Source: Promicromonospora iranensis (GTDB taxonomy: Bacteria; Actinomycetota; Actinomycetes; Actinomycetales; Cellulomonadaceae). Taken from it: a stretch of DNA of 64,000 nt. The position numbers and the translations under genes were made by a program. Location: assembly GCF_028994775.1 (NCBI RefSeq), contig NZ_JAJQMN010000001.1, positions 533,193 to 597,192 of the forward strand, read 5' to 3'. Below are positions 9,088 to 18,273 of this stretch, in pieces. The notes beneath the pieces were generated by a model. That model was not told where the DNA came from. It made no database searches and saw nothing but the letters and a program-made list of their open reading frames with translations. Numbering within the stretch: position 1 is the first letter of the stretch; each line of letters begins with the position of its first letter.

Positions 9088-9708
9088 GTGTTCTCCCGCA
9101 GCAAGACTCCGACACCCGACGGCGTGACCCCCGTGGGCGACTCCCCCGACGAGGCGACGCCCCCGTCCGCGACGACGCCGAACAGCGCCCCCAAGAAGGG
9201 GCGTCCCACCCCCAAGCGCAACGTCGCGCAGGCCGCGAACAAGCGTCCGCTGGTCCCGGACGACCGCAAGGCCGCCCGGAAGGCGCAGCGCGAGAAGTCG
9301 CGCATCGACCGCGAGCGCGCCTACCAGGCGATGCAGACCGGCGACGAGCGCTACATGCCGGCCAAGGACAAGGGCCCGGTGCGCCGCTACGTCCGTGACT
9401 TCGTGGACGCCCGCTGGAACCTCGGTGAGTTCTTCCTGCCGGTCGCGTTCATCTTCCTGTTCGCGACGTTCTTCACCTCCCAGTACCCGGAGCTCAGCAT
9501 CGTCGTGATGCTCGGCCTCTACGGGTTCCTGTTCCTGACGATCATCGACGCGTGGCTCCTGTGGCGGTCGCTGAAGAAGCGCCTGACCGCGAAGTTCGGC
9601 GAGGTGCAGCGCGGTCTCCTCATGTACACGATCACGCGCGCCTACCAGCTGCGCCGGTCGCGTCTGCCGAAGCCGATGAGCAAGAAGCGCGGCAACTACC
9701 CGGAGTAG
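9088..9708 (+). CDS. DUF3043 membrane protein
   Basis: 206 residues. A charged, Pro/Lys-rich N-terminal half (to about 110) with DRKAARKAQREKSRIDRERA is followed by two transmembrane helices (about 115-160) and a basic C-terminus. This matches the actinobacterial DUF3043 family of unknown function. The GTG start has TAGGCT 6 nt upstream, suggesting a leaderless mRNA. The gene is fully overlapped on the other strand by the open extension of the aldo/keto reductase frame. Confidence 0.85.
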   Translation: MFSRSKTPTPDGVTPVGDSPDEATPPSATTPNSAPKKGRPTPKRNVAQAANKRPLVPDDRKAARKAQREKSRIDRERAYQAMQTGDERYMPAKDKGPVRRYVRDFVDARWNLGEFFLPVAFIFLFATFFTSQYPELSIVVMLGLYGFLFLTIIDAWLLWRSLKKRLTAKFGEVQRGLLMYTITRAYQLRRSRLPKPMSKKRGNYPE

Positions 9709-9771
9709 CTCCGGCTTCCCGAGCGGGCACCGGCAGGACGCCCGGCTCCAGGGGTGGCACCACGAATTCGA

Positions 9772-10776
9772 GCGCTTCTTCGGCATACCCTCGAGGGTCT
9801 TCGCCGGGTCGCGGACGATCACGCCGTCCAGGGCCTCGTCGATCTGCTTCATCAGCTCGGCGGGGATGGTCACACCCGACGCCTTGACGTTCTCGGCGAC
9901 CTGCTCCGGACGCGACGCACCCACGAGCGCCGCGGCCACGTTGTCGTTCTGCAGCACCCACGCGACGGCGAGCTGCGCCATCGACAGGTCCAGCTCGGCA
10001 GCCACCGGCTTGAGGTTCTGCACGGCGGTCAGCGTCTCGTCGTTCATGAAGCGGCTGATCGTCTGCGCACCGCCCTTCTCGTCCGTGGCGCGCGAGCCGG
10101 CGGGGGCCGGCTGCCCGGGCAGGTACTTGCCCGAGAGCACGCCCTGCGCCATGGGCGACCACACGATCTGGGAGACGCCGGCATCCTTCGAGGCGGGAAC
10201 CACCTCGTCCTCGATGACGCGCCACAGCATCGAGTACTGGGGCTGCGAGGAGATCAGCTGGAAGCCGAGCTGCTTGGCCAGCGCTGCGCCCTCGCGGATC
10301 TGGTCGGCGGTCCACTCCGAGACGCCGATGTAGAGCGCCTTGCCCTGGCGCACGATGTCGGCGAAGGCCTGCATCGTCTCCTCGAGCGGGGTCTCCACGT
10401 CGAAGCGGTGCGCCTGGTACAGGTCGACGTAGTCGGTGCCGAGGCGGGTGAGGGAGCCGTTGATGGACTCCATGATGTGCTTGCGCGAGAGGCCCGTGTC
10501 GTTGGGACCCTTGGGTCCGGTGGGCCAGTACACCTTCGTGAAGATCTCGAGGGACTCGCGGCGCTCGCCCTTCAGCGCGTCGCCGAGAACCTGCTCCGCC
10601 GCCGTGTTCGCGTACGCGTCAGCGGTGTCGAAGGTGGTGATGCCGGCGTCGAGCGCGGCGCGGACACATGCCGAGGCGACGTCGTTCTCCACCTGCGAGG
10701 CGTGCGTGAGCCAGTTGCCGTAGGTGATCTCCGAGATCTTGAGACCACTGTTACCGAGGTACCGATAGTTGACCAT
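9772..10776 (-). CDS. Aldo/keto reductase, C-terminal stop missing
   Basis: NADPH-dependent (beta/alpha)8 reductase resembling the voltage-gated K+ channel beta-subunit branch: MVNYRYLGNSGLKISEITYG, FDTADAYANTAAE (catalytic Asp/Tyr), the LDLYQAHR-like strand, and VGASRPEQVAENVKA for cofactor binding. The domain is complete by about residue 335 (DPAKTLEGMPKKR). No stop follows there; the frame stays open to 9028, antisense to the DUF3043 gene, giving 582 codons. The end given here is the end of homology, not a stop. A lost stop or frameshift near 9770 is likely. Confidence 0.8.
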
Positions 10777-10850
10777 GGCTTCACCCTACGACGAAGATCG
10801 AATCGAATCGGCGCACCCCGGCGACCGGTCAATAGCGCCTCGACGGCACC

Positions 10851-11549
10851 TCAGCGATGCCCCGCCAGGCCCGACGGCGCGAGCCACCGTGCGGCGACCT
10901 GCACCACCGGACCGACGGTGAAGGCGAACACGACGGTCGCCCACCCGAACGTCCCGCCGAGGAGCACACCGAGCACCACCACGCTGACCTCGATGGCCGT
11001 CTTGACCAGCCAGACCGGCCAGCCGGTGACGTGCACGAGCCCGGTCATCAGACCGTCCCGTGGTCCCGGACCCAGCCGTGCGCCCACATAGGCGGCGGTG
11101 CTCACCCCGAGGAGCACGATCCCGCCCAGGGCCAGGCCGATCCCGGCGAGCAGACCCGGGTCGGGGAGCAGCCGCTCCAGGACCCACAGGGTCGGGTCGA
11201 TCACCAGGCTGATCACGATGATGTTGGAGACCGTCCCGATGCCCGGCTTCTGGCGGAGCGGGATCCACGCGAGCATCACGAGCAGCCCGACCCCGAACAC
11301 GACCCACCCGTAGGCCAGGCCCGTGCGGTCCACGATGCCCTGGTCCAGCACCGCCCACGGCATCGCGCCCTGGCCCGAGTGCAGCATCATCGCTGTCGCG
11401 ACGCCGAATCCCACGAGTCCCAGCGCGAGCTGTGCGACGCGGCGTGGGAGGGACATGAGGACGGGTGCGGGGCCCTGGATGGTCGGGGCGGCAGCCGTCG
11501 CGGCGAGCGGGGGGATGTTGTCGGACGGGCGGGCGGTGGACGTGGTCAT
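10851..11549 (-). CDS. YczE/YitT-like integral membrane protein
   Basis: 232 residues with about five transmembrane helices and the GARLGPGPRDGLMTGL loop characteristic of the YczE family. Divergent from a MocR regulator 61 bp away. YczE genes are known to pair with YczR-type MocR regulators, so this is its likely target. Transport substrate unknown. Confidence 0.85.
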   Translation of the reverse strand: MTTSTARPSDNIPPLAATAAAPTIQGPAPVLMSLPRRVAQLALGLVGFGVATAMMLHSGQGAMPWAVLDQGIVDRTGLAYGWVVFGVGLLVMLAWIPLRQKPGIGTVSNIIVISLVIDPTLWVLERLLPDPGLLAGIGLALGGIVLLGVSTAAYVGARLGPGPRDGLMTGLVHVTGWPVWLVKTAIEVSVVVLGVLLGGTFGWATVVFAFTVGPVVQVAARWLAPSGLAGHR

Positions 11550-11550
11550 G

Positions 11551-11593
11551 CATCCATGGTGCGGGAGGATTGGCCTTGTCATCCAGGGCCAAT
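11551..11593. promoter_or_regulatory. Likely MocR operator in the divergent promoter
   Basis: Two direct copies of CATCCANGG (11551-11559 and 11580-11588), spaced 29 bp start to start, plus the inverted pair ATTGGCC / GGCCAAT (11569-11575, 11587-11593). MocR/PdxR proteins usually bind direct repeats in such divergent regions. Assignment is inference. Confidence 0.45.
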
Positions 11594-11610
11594 CGGAGAA
11601 GAGTGGACCC

Positions 11611-13104
11611 ATGCCCACCGCGACCCCGACCGTGCTCCGCCAACTCTCCCCCGCGAGCACCGCCCGACTCCTCGGCACGTGGCACGCGGGCGGACCCGCC
11701 TACGTGGCACTCGCGGACGCCCTGCGGGCAGCGGTCCTGTCGGGAAAGGTCGCCCCGCACACCCGCCTGCCCAGCGAGCGTGAGCTCGCGGCGATCCTGA
11801 AGGTGTCGCGCACCACCACGTCCGGCGCGTACGCGCGGCTGCGCGAGCTCGGGTTCGCGGTGAGCCGGGTCGGGTCGGGCACCGTCACCGCGCTGCCCCG
11901 GCGCTCCGCCGGACCTGTTCCAGGCCGACCGGCCGGTGGCGATGCGCCGGTGGCCGGCGAGGCCCTGCGCGGCGCCGTCCGCACGGTGGCCCCCTCCGGC
12001 GTCGGGCACATGGACCTGTTGCAGGCGACGCCGCCGGCGCCGCCCGAGCTGCACGAGGCCTTCACCCGAGCGCTGGAAGGGCTGCCCGCCTATCTCGACT
12101 CGGGCGGCTACGAGCCGTACGGCCTCGCCCCGTTGCGTGAGGCCGTCGCCGCGCGCTACCGCGAGCGCGGTGTGCCGACCACGGCCGACGAGATCCTCGT
12201 GACGACCGGCGCCCAGCAGGCGATCGCCCTGCTCGCGCACGCCTACCTGAGCCCGGGCGACCGCGCGGTCGTGGAGTCCCCCACCTACTTCCATGCCATG
12301 GAAGCGATGCGTAACGCCGGCGGCCGCGTGGTGGGCGTACCGACCGGACCGCTGGACGTCGACATGCTCGCCTCGACCGTCCGCCGTGCCCGGCCGCGGC
12401 TCGTGTACCTCGTCCCGGACTACCATAACCCGACCGGTTCCGTGCTGTCCGCCGACGAGCGCGCGGCGGTCCGGGAGATCGCCGACCGGCACGGCGTCAC
12501 CGTCGTGGGTGACGAGACGCTCGTCGAGCTCGGGCTGTCCGACGACGAGACGCCGCCCCCGTTCGCCGGGGACGGCTCGTCACCGCACGTGGTGTCGGTG
12601 GGGTCGGCCTCCAAGTCGTTCTGGGGCGGTCTGCGCGTCGGCTGGGTCCGGGCACACCCGCAGGTGATCGCCCAGCTCGCCCGTGCGCGGCAGTCCGCGG
12701 ACATCGCGACGGCGGTGCTGGAGCAGCTGGCCGTGACGGATCTGCTCGGGCGGCGCGCCGACGTGATGGTCGGCAGGCGCCGCATGCTGCGCGAGCGCCG
12801 CGACCTGCTCGTCGGCATGCTCCGCGAGGCATTCCCGTGGGACGTGCCCACGCCGCCGGGCGGGCTGTTCTGCTGGGTCGACCTCGGCCTTCCGGTCGCC
12901 CAGGCCTTCGCGGCCGCGGCAGCGGCGGAGGGCGCCCTCGTCGCCGCCGGCCCGCTGTTCACCCCGGACAACGCCGGCGCCGCCGCGCACGTGCGGCTCA
13001 CCTACACGCGGTCACCCGCGGAGCTGCGGGACGCAGTACCGCGCATGGTCCGGGCGTGGGCACGCGTGGCAGGCCGTCAGCGTTCCGCCAGCTCCCGGAG
13101 GTAG
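11611..13104 (+). CDS. MocR-type regulator (GntR HTH plus aminotransferase domain)
   Basis: 497 residues: a GntR winged helix at about 30-95 (LPSERELAAILKVSRTTTSGAY) joined by a linker to a fold-type I aminotransferase domain. PLP contacts are present: DYHNPTG and the Schiff-base lysine in GSASKSFWGGLRVGW. This group senses PLP or related amines and controls the divergent yczE-like gene. The last 28 bases overlap the convergent TetR gene. Confidence 0.93.
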   Translation: MPTATPTVLRQLSPASTARLLGTWHAGGPAYVALADALRAAVLSGKVAPHTRLPSERELAAILKVSRTTTSGAYARLRELGFAVSRVGSGTVTALPRRSAGPVPGRPAGGDAPVAGEALRGAVRTVAPSGVGHMDLLQATPPAPPELHEAFTRALEGLPAYLDSGGYEPYGLAPLREAVAARYRERGVPTTADEILVTTGAQQAIALLAHAYLSPGDRAVVESPTYFHAMEAMRNAGGRVVGVPTGPLDVDMLASTVRRARPRLVYLVPDYHNPTGSVLSADERAAVREIADRHGVTVVGDETLVELGLSDDETPPPFAGDGSSPHVVSVGSASKSFWGGLRVGWVRAHPQVIAQLARARQSADIATAVLEQLAVTDLLGRRADVMVGRRRMLRERRDLLVGMLREAFPWDVPTPPGGLFCWVDLGLPVAQAFAAAAAAEGALVAAGPLFTPDNAGAAAHVRLTYTRSPAELRDAVPRMVRAWARVAGRQRSASSRR

Positions 13105-13733
13105 GCACCCAGCATCCGCTTCACCTCGGTGATGATCACCGGTCGCTCGTCCGCGTCGGCCGTGGTGACCGAGGGCATCGCCGCCTGGACGACCTGGATC
13201 ATCAGCTGCCCGGCCAGGTTCAGCTCCACGAGCGACCGCTCCGGGAAACGGGTCTTGAGCAGGCTGATCACGCGACCCAGCAGCGCGTCGTGGATGGGCC
13301 GGGTGGCCGCCGCCAGGCCCGGCGGCATGTCGGGCCTGGCATGCAGCGCCTTGAAACCGGGGTTGGCCAGGTTGAAAGCAAGGATCGGGTCGATCACGCG
13401 GTCGATCGTCTCGCCGGGAGTCAGGTTCGTGACGTCGGTGAGGTCGAACGCCGCCTCGTGCGCCGCACGCAGGCCGGCCGCGTAGGTGGTCGCCAGCTCC
13501 GCGGCGATCTCGTCCTTGTTCCGAAAGTACTGGTACAGCGAGCCGGGCGAGATCCCGGCCTCCGCCGCTATCGCGTTGGTCGTCGTCTTCTCGTAGCCCT
13601 GCGCCGCCAGGACCCGGGCCGCGGCGGCGAGGATCTCGGCGATCCGTCGCTCGCCCCGCGCCTGCCGCTTTCGCGGGGCAGTGCGCTCCGCCGTGGTGCC
13701 ATCAGCAGCCTCGGCCTCCAGCTGATCTTCCAT
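13077..13733 (-). CDS. TetR/AcrR family repressor
   Basis: 218 residues with an N-terminal HTH at about 30-75 (EKTTTNAIAAEAGISPGSLYQYFRNKDE) and a variable ligand domain. Divergent from an MMPL exporter gene, with two palindromic sites between, so it very likely represses that gene and itself. Ligand unknown. Confidence 0.93.
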   Translation of the reverse strand: MEDQLEAEAADGTTAERTAPRKRQARGERRIAEILAAAARVLAAQGYEKTTTNAIAAEAGISPGSLYQYFRNKDEIAAELATTYAAGLRAAHEAAFDLTDVTNLTPGETIDRVIDPILAFNLANPGFKALHARPDMPPGLAAATRPIHDALLGRVISLLKTRFPERSLVELNLAGQLMIQVVQAAMPSVTTADADERPVIITEVKRMLGAYLRELAER

Positions 13734-13748
13734 CCGCCCACCTTACTG

Positions 13749-13798
13749 TTGACAAACACGAGCGATCACTCGCATTCTTTACGCGAGTCATTGCTCGC
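13749..13798. promoter_or_regulatory. TetR operators and promoter of the MMPL gene
   Basis: A consensus -35 TTGACA (13749-13754) is followed 18 bp later by CATTCT. The spacer holds GAGCGATCACTC (13760-13771), palindromic apart from one base pair, and a second site GCGAGTCATTGCTCGC (13783-13798) with perfect outer arms lies just downstream. Binding by the adjacent TetR protein would block RNA polymerase. Confidence 0.6.
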
Positions 13799-13824
13799 AT
13801 TCATCCTAGACCTCGGGAGCGCCC

Positions 13825-16140
13825 GTGCTCGGTCGCCTTGTCACCCACCGCCCCTGGCGGGTGCTCGTCTCCTCAGCCCTCGTCCTACTCGCGTCGTTCG
13901 CGGTAGCCGCCACCACCATCAGCTCCCTGTCCCTCAACCGCTACGAGGCCCCGGGCTCCGAGTCCGCCGTAGCCCGCGCGGCCCTGGCCGAGCGGTTCGG
14001 CACCGGCAGCCCCAACGTCGCGCTCCTGGTCTCGCCGGCCTCCGGCACGGTGGACGACGACGACGTGGTCACCCTGGGCCGCGAGCTCACCGACACGGTG
14101 GCCCGCTTCCCCGGCGTCGGGGACGCCTGGTCGTACTGGAGCCCAGCCGCACCCGACACCCTTGCCGGCGAGGACCGCCGGCAGGCACTCGTCCTGGCCT
14201 GGGTCCCCGGTGATGCCGACCACGTGCGCGGCGAGGTGCTGCCCGCCCTGGAATCGGACGTCGTCGAGCGGTTCGACGGCGCCCAGGTCGAGGTCACCCT
14301 CGGCGGCGGCGACGAGATCTTCCGCATCGTCGCCGGTCAGGCCCGCACCGACTTCCTGCGCGCCGAGCTCATCGTCGTGCCCCTGGTGCTGGCGCTCCTG
14401 TGGCTCGTCTACCGGCGGTTCGCGCCCGCCCTGGCCACGCTCGCCGTCGGCCTGTTCGCGGCGGCCGGCAGCCTCGCACTGATCCGGCTGGTGGTGACGT
14501 TCACCGAGGTGTCGACGTTCGCAGCCAACGTCTCGCTCGTGATGGGCATCGGCCTCGGCGTCGACTACAGCCTGTTCATGATCTACCGCTACCGCGAGGA
14601 GGTCGCCGCGGGCCACGACTCCACCGAGGCCGTCCGCCGGACGGTGGCCGGCGCGGGGCGCACCGTCCTGTTCAGCGGTCTGACCGTCGCCGCCGCGCTG
14701 GCCGTCCTGTTCGTGTTCCCGTTCCCGTTCCTGTCCTCGTTCGCCTACGCGGGGATCGCCGTGGTGCTCTGCGCGGTACTGGGCGCGACAGTGGCGCTCC
14801 CCGCGATCCTCCGCCTGGCCGGCCCCCGGATGCTGCGCCCGGCACGCGCGGACCGCATCGAGGACGGCTTCTGGTTCCGGGTGTCCGCCACGGTGATGCG
14901 CCGGCCGGTCGTGACCGGGGGCGCTGGCCTCCTGGTGCTGGTCCTGCTCGGTGCTCCCACGCTCGGACTGACCTTCGGCTCACCCGACGACCGCGTCCTC
15001 AACAACAGCGACCAGCCAGTGCGCGCGATGTACGACACGATCCGGGCCGACTTCGCAGCGGAGGAAGCCGACGCGCTCTTCGTCGTCGCACCGGACGCGT
15101 CGGATGCGAGGGCCGGCACCACCGAGCCCGGAGGAGCAAGCGCGGGCAGCACAGAGCCCGACACAGGGGCTGGGGACGTTCCGGACCAGGCCCTCCACGA
15201 CTACGCCGCGTCCCTGTCGCAGATCTCGGGCGTCGCCCGGGTGGACTCGGCCGCCGGTGCGTTCGCAGCCGGTGAGCGGCTCGGTCCGGCGGGACCGTTC
15301 GGCGCCGACCGGTTCGACTCCGGCACCGCGACCCGGCTGTCCGTCCTGCCGACCAGCGATCGCCTCGCGAACGATCCCGTCGGCCTGGTCCGAGAAGTTC
15401 GCGGTGCCGACGCGCCGTTCGACGTCGTGGTGGGCGGATATCCGGCAGAGCTCGCCGACTACCGCGACGGCATCGTCGACCGCCTGCCGCTCGTGGGGGT
15501 GCTCATCCTCGCCGTGACGTTCGTCGTCCTGTTCGTGATGACCGGCAGCGTCATCGCACCGCTGACGGCGATCGTGCTCAACCTGCTCTCGCTCTCGGTC
15601 ATGTTCGGCGTGGTGGTGTGGGGCTTCCAGGACGGGGCGCTGGCAGGGCTGCTCGGCTTCACGCCGACCGGTGTCGTGGAACCGAGCATCCTGCTGCTCA
15701 TGTTCTGCATCGCCTACGGCCTGAGCATGGACTACGAGGTGTTCCTGCTGGCCCGCGTCCAGGAGGAGTACGCCCGCACCGGCGACGTGGTGGGGTCGGT
15801 GCCGGCGGGTATCGCACGCTCGGCACCCTTGGTCACCGCCGCCGCGCTCATCCTGGCCGCGTCGTTCGCGGTGTACGCGTCCAGCGAGGTGTCGTTCATG
15901 CAGCAGCTCGGCATCGGCATGGCACTCGCCGTGGCGGTCGATGCCACGCTGATCCGAGGTGTGCTGGTACCCGCCGCCCTGCGCCTCACCGGACGGGCGA
16001 GCTGGTGGTCGCCCGCCCCGCTACGCGCCCTGCACGACCGGTTCGGCTTTCGGGAGCACCCGGTGACTCCCGCAGCGGATGAGCAGCCGCCGCCCTCCGC
16101 CATACCCGCCCAGCACGCCCTCGAGAGGACACCCCGGTGA
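13825..16140 (+). CDS. MMPL family (RND-like) exporter
   Basis: 771 residues with the MMPL/RND two-fold repeat: one N-terminal helix, an outer loop, then a block of helices carrying GLGVDYSLFMIYRYREE, a second loop with a Ser/Thr/Glu-rich stretch, and a second block with AYGLSMDYEVFLLARVQEEY. The aspartates in the D-Y motifs form the proton relay. Likely exports a lipid or drug across the membrane under TetR control. The next gene starts within its stop (GTGA). Confidence 0.93.
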   Translation: MLGRLVTHRPWRVLVSSALVLLASFAVAATTISSLSLNRYEAPGSESAVARAALAERFGTGSPNVALLVSPASGTVDDDDVVTLGRELTDTVARFPGVGDAWSYWSPAAPDTLAGEDRRQALVLAWVPGDADHVRGEVLPALESDVVERFDGAQVEVTLGGGDEIFRIVAGQARTDFLRAELIVVPLVLALLWLVYRRFAPALATLAVGLFAAAGSLALIRLVVTFTEVSTFAANVSLVMGIGLGVDYSLFMIYRYREEVAAGHDSTEAVRRTVAGAGRTVLFSGLTVAAALAVLFVFPFPFLSSFAYAGIAVVLCAVLGATVALPAILRLAGPRMLRPARADRIEDGFWFRVSATVMRRPVVTGGAGLLVLVLLGAPTLGLTFGSPDDRVLNNSDQPVRAMYDTIRADFAAEEADALFVVAPDASDARAGTTEPGGASAGSTEPDTGAGDVPDQALHDYAASLSQISGVARVDSAAGAFAAGERLGPAGPFGADRFDSGTATRLSVLPTSDRLANDPVGLVREVRGADAPFDVVVGGYPAELADYRDGIVDRLPLVGVLILAVTFVVLFVMTGSVIAPLTAIVLNLLSLSVMFGVVVWGFQDGALAGLLGFTPTGVVEPSILLLMFCIAYGLSMDYEVFLLARVQEEYARTGDVVGSVPAGIARSAPLVTAAALILAASFAVYASSEVSFMQQLGIGMALAVAVDATLIRGVLVPAALRLTGRASWWSPAPLRALHDRFGFREHPVTPAADEQPPPSAIPAQHALERTPR

Positions 16141-16523
16141 CCGCCCTGAGCACAGCCCGTCTCGTCGCCGCCATCCTGGCCGCGGTGATGACCGTCTACT
16201 TCCTCGTCACGGACGCGGTCCGCGCCGACAACCCGTTCCTGGTGCCCGACCTGCTCCTGAGCGTCCTGCTGGTGGTCACCGCGAGCCTCCCGGCTCGCTG
16301 GGCGGCCCCGGCGCTCGTGTTCGCGTTCGGGCTGGCCGCCGGGGTGTGGACCGTCTCGCTGTCCCACTACGCCGTGCGGGGCGAGCTCGTCGACGGCCTC
16401 GACCACCTGCCCCTGATCGGTGCCTGCGTCATCCTGTCGTTGTTCCTCGTCCGCGGGCTCGTCCGCGGTCCGGCCGGCCGCCCGGTCGAGGCACCACGTA
16501 GTTCGAGTCCCGTGCGTCCGTGA
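16137..16523 (+). CDS. Small four-helix membrane protein
   Basis: 128 residues with about four hydrophobic segments (LVAAILAAVMTVYFLV, LLSVLLVVTASL, LVFAFGLAAGVWTV, LIGACVILSLFLV). Not assigned to a named family. The overlap with the MMPL stop suggests it is an accessory in the same TetR-controlled operon. Confidence 0.75.
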   Translation: MTALSTARLVAAILAAVMTVYFLVTDAVRADNPFLVPDLLLSVLLVVTASLPARWAAPALVFAFGLAAGVWTVSLSHYAVRGELVDGLDHLPLIGACVILSLFLVRGLVRGPAGRPVEAPRSSSPVRP

Positions 16524-16553
16524 TCGCCGTGCGTCCCGGTGAACCGAGCAGGA

Positions 16554-16763
16554 TCAGGGAACCCGCAGCTCCACGCCCGGTGCCGCCTGGGTGCCGTCGT
16601 GCAGCAGGCGCGCCTGCACCGCACCGGCCTCGGCCAGCGCGCGCCAGTGCTCACCGAGCCACTGCTCGGCGTCGTACTGCGCGGTGAAGACGGGCGTGAC
16701 GGGCTCGCTCAGGCGGCGCCCCTCGCCGTCGTCCAGGGCCCACTCCCACTGCGGACGGATCAC
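16554..16763 (-). CDS. Conserved small protein coupled to pyrD
   Basis: 69 residues starting at GTG 16761-16763, which overlaps the pyrD TGA (GTGA). It has the pattern [11 protein letters not shown] and PVFTAQYDAEQWLGEHWRAL, which I recall as a conserved small actinobacterial protein of unknown function. A longer frame to 16829 would overlap pyrD and is rejected. Cotranslated last in the pyrD operon. Confidence 0.7.
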   Translation of the reverse strand: MIRPQWEWALDDGEGRRLSEPVTPVFTAQYDAEQWLGEHWRALAEAGAVQARLLHDGTQAAPGVELRVP

Positions 16764-17845
16764 TCGTACCTCCCACTGGCTGTCGAGCCGGCCGAGCGGG
16801 TCAGTGCGCGGTTGATCCGCGACGCCCACAGCGGGCCCTCGTAGACGAATGACGTGTAACCCTGCGTCAGGTCGGCTCCGGCGCGCAGGTAGGCGCGGAC
16901 GTCGTCGGCCCGGGTGATACCGCCCACGCCGATGATGACGGGGCCCGTACCGAGCCGCTCGCGGAGCCGGGCGACGACCTCGATGCCCCGGCCCAGCAGC
17001 GGCGGGCCGGACAGCCCGCCGGGGCCGCGGTCGTGGCCGATGGTCGTGTTGACGGCGACCACGCCGTCGAGCCCCAGCTCGAGCACGAGGTCGGCGACCG
17101 CGTCGATGTCGTCGTCCGCGAGGTCAGGGGCGATCTTCACGAGCAGCGGGATGCGCCGCCCGCCCGCCGCGGTGGCATTGGCCTCGTCGGCCGCGGCGCG
17201 CACCGCCTGCAGGATGGGGCGCAGCGACTCGGTCGCCTGCAGGTCGCGCAGGCCGGGCGTGTTCGGGGAGGAAACGTTGACGACGAGGTAGTCCGCCCAG
17301 GGAGCCAGCAGCCGGGCCGACGTCGCGTAGTCTGCGGCGGCCTCCTCGGGCGGCGTCACCTTCGTCTTGCCGATGTTGGCGCCCACCACTATCGCGCGGC
17401 CCGTGGCGGTACTGCGCAGCGCTCGCAGCCGGTCCGCGGCAGCTGCGGCGCCCTCGTTGTTGAAGCCCATCCGGTTGCGCACCCCGCGCACGTCCAGCTC
17501 GCGCCACATGCGCGGCTTCTCGTTGCCGGGCTGCGCGTGTGCGGTGACCGTGCCGATCTCGATGAACCCGAAGCCGAGCATGGTCAGGCCACGGACGGCT
17601 CGCGCGTTCTTGTCGAACCCGCCGGCCAGGCCGAACGGCGCGGGCACTACGCGGCCGAAGAGACGCACGCTCCCCGGTCCCCCGGAGCGCTGGCCGAGGT
17701 ACGGGGCCACGGCACCCTGCACGACGTCACGCAGCACCGGCACCTTACCCGCCCGCTCGATCAGCGAGAACGCGAGCTCGTGCGCGCGTTCCGGGTCCAT
17801 GCGACGGAAGGCGCTGTTGAACAACAACGAGTACGGCCAGCTCAT
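16760..17845 (-). CDS. pyrD: Quinone-dependent dihydroorotate dehydrogenase (class 2)
   Basis: Oxidises dihydroorotate to orotate in pyrimidine synthesis at the membrane, with FMN and quinone. 361 residues. The N-terminal helix of class 2 enzymes is present ([26 protein letters not shown]), as are [14 protein letters not shown], the catalytic serine in [14 protein letters not shown], and IGVGGI near the C-terminus. It sits apart from other pyr genes, in a chain of overlapping genes with two membrane proteins upstream. Confidence 0.96.
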   Translation of the reverse strand: MSWPYSLLFNSAFRRMDPERAHELAFSLIERAGKVPVLRDVVQGAVAPYLGQRSGGPGSVRLFGRVVPAPFGLAGGFDKNARAVRGLTMLGFGFIEIGTVTAHAQPGNEKPRMWRELDVRGVRNRMGFNNEGAAAAADRLRALRSTATGRAIVVGANIGKTKVTPPEEAAADYATSARLLAPWADYLVVNVSSPNTPGLRDLQATESLRPILQAVRAAADEANATAAGGRRIPLLVKIAPDLADDDIDAVADLVLELGLDGVVAVNTTIGHDRGPGGLSGPPLLGRGIEVVARLRERLGTGPVIIGVGGITRADDVRAYLRAGADLTQGYTSFVYEGPLWASRINRALTRSAGSTASGRYE

Positions 17846-18273
17846 GCAGTCCTCTCCTCGGACGTGCTGCGCGACGTCCGCCACAGCCACCACAACCCCA
17901 CGAAAGGCAGGACAAGGGGCACGTAACCGTAGCCCTGGCCGAACCCCGACCAGACGGTCGACTCGCCGAACGCCTGCGCGTCGGCGAGCGACAGCGCCCC
18001 GACGGTCACGACGCCGACGGCCTCGATCCCGACGGTGATCCACGCGGTCAGGCGCCAGGCGGGGGTGCCGATCGCCAGCGCGAACGTCGCCAGAACATAG
18101 ACGACGGCGGCGAGGGTCGACAGCGTGTACGCCACCGGCGCCTCGTCGAACTTCACGACCAGCTCGTAGGACGAGCGGCCGAGGGCGGCGAACGCCAGGA
18201 TCCCGTACACGGTCACCAGGACGCGGCCGAAGCCCCGGCCGGTCCGCCGTCCGGCTGATCGCTGCTCCATCAT
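17842..18273 (-). CDS. Four-helix membrane protein upstream of pyrD
   Basis: 143 residues with four transmembrane segments and the segments GRSSYELVVKFDEAPVAYTL and VLPFVGLWWLWR. Conserved-looking actinobacterial membrane protein with no known role. Both its start and its stop overlap the neighbouring genes by four bases (ATGA), so it is translated as part of the pyrD operon. Confidence 0.75.
   Translation of the reverse strand: MMEQRSAGRRTGRGFGRVLVTVYGILAFAALGRSSYELVVKFDEAPVAYTLSTLAAVVYVLATFALAIGTPAWRLTAWITVGIEAVGVVTVGALSLADAQAFGESTVWSGFGQGYGYVPLVLPFVGLWWLWRTSRSTSEERTA

Noticed and set aside
16764..16829. Longer start for the small gene after pyrD
   Set aside because: It would overlap pyrD by about 70 bases, whereas the GTG overlapping the pyrD stop by four bases fits the operon pattern.
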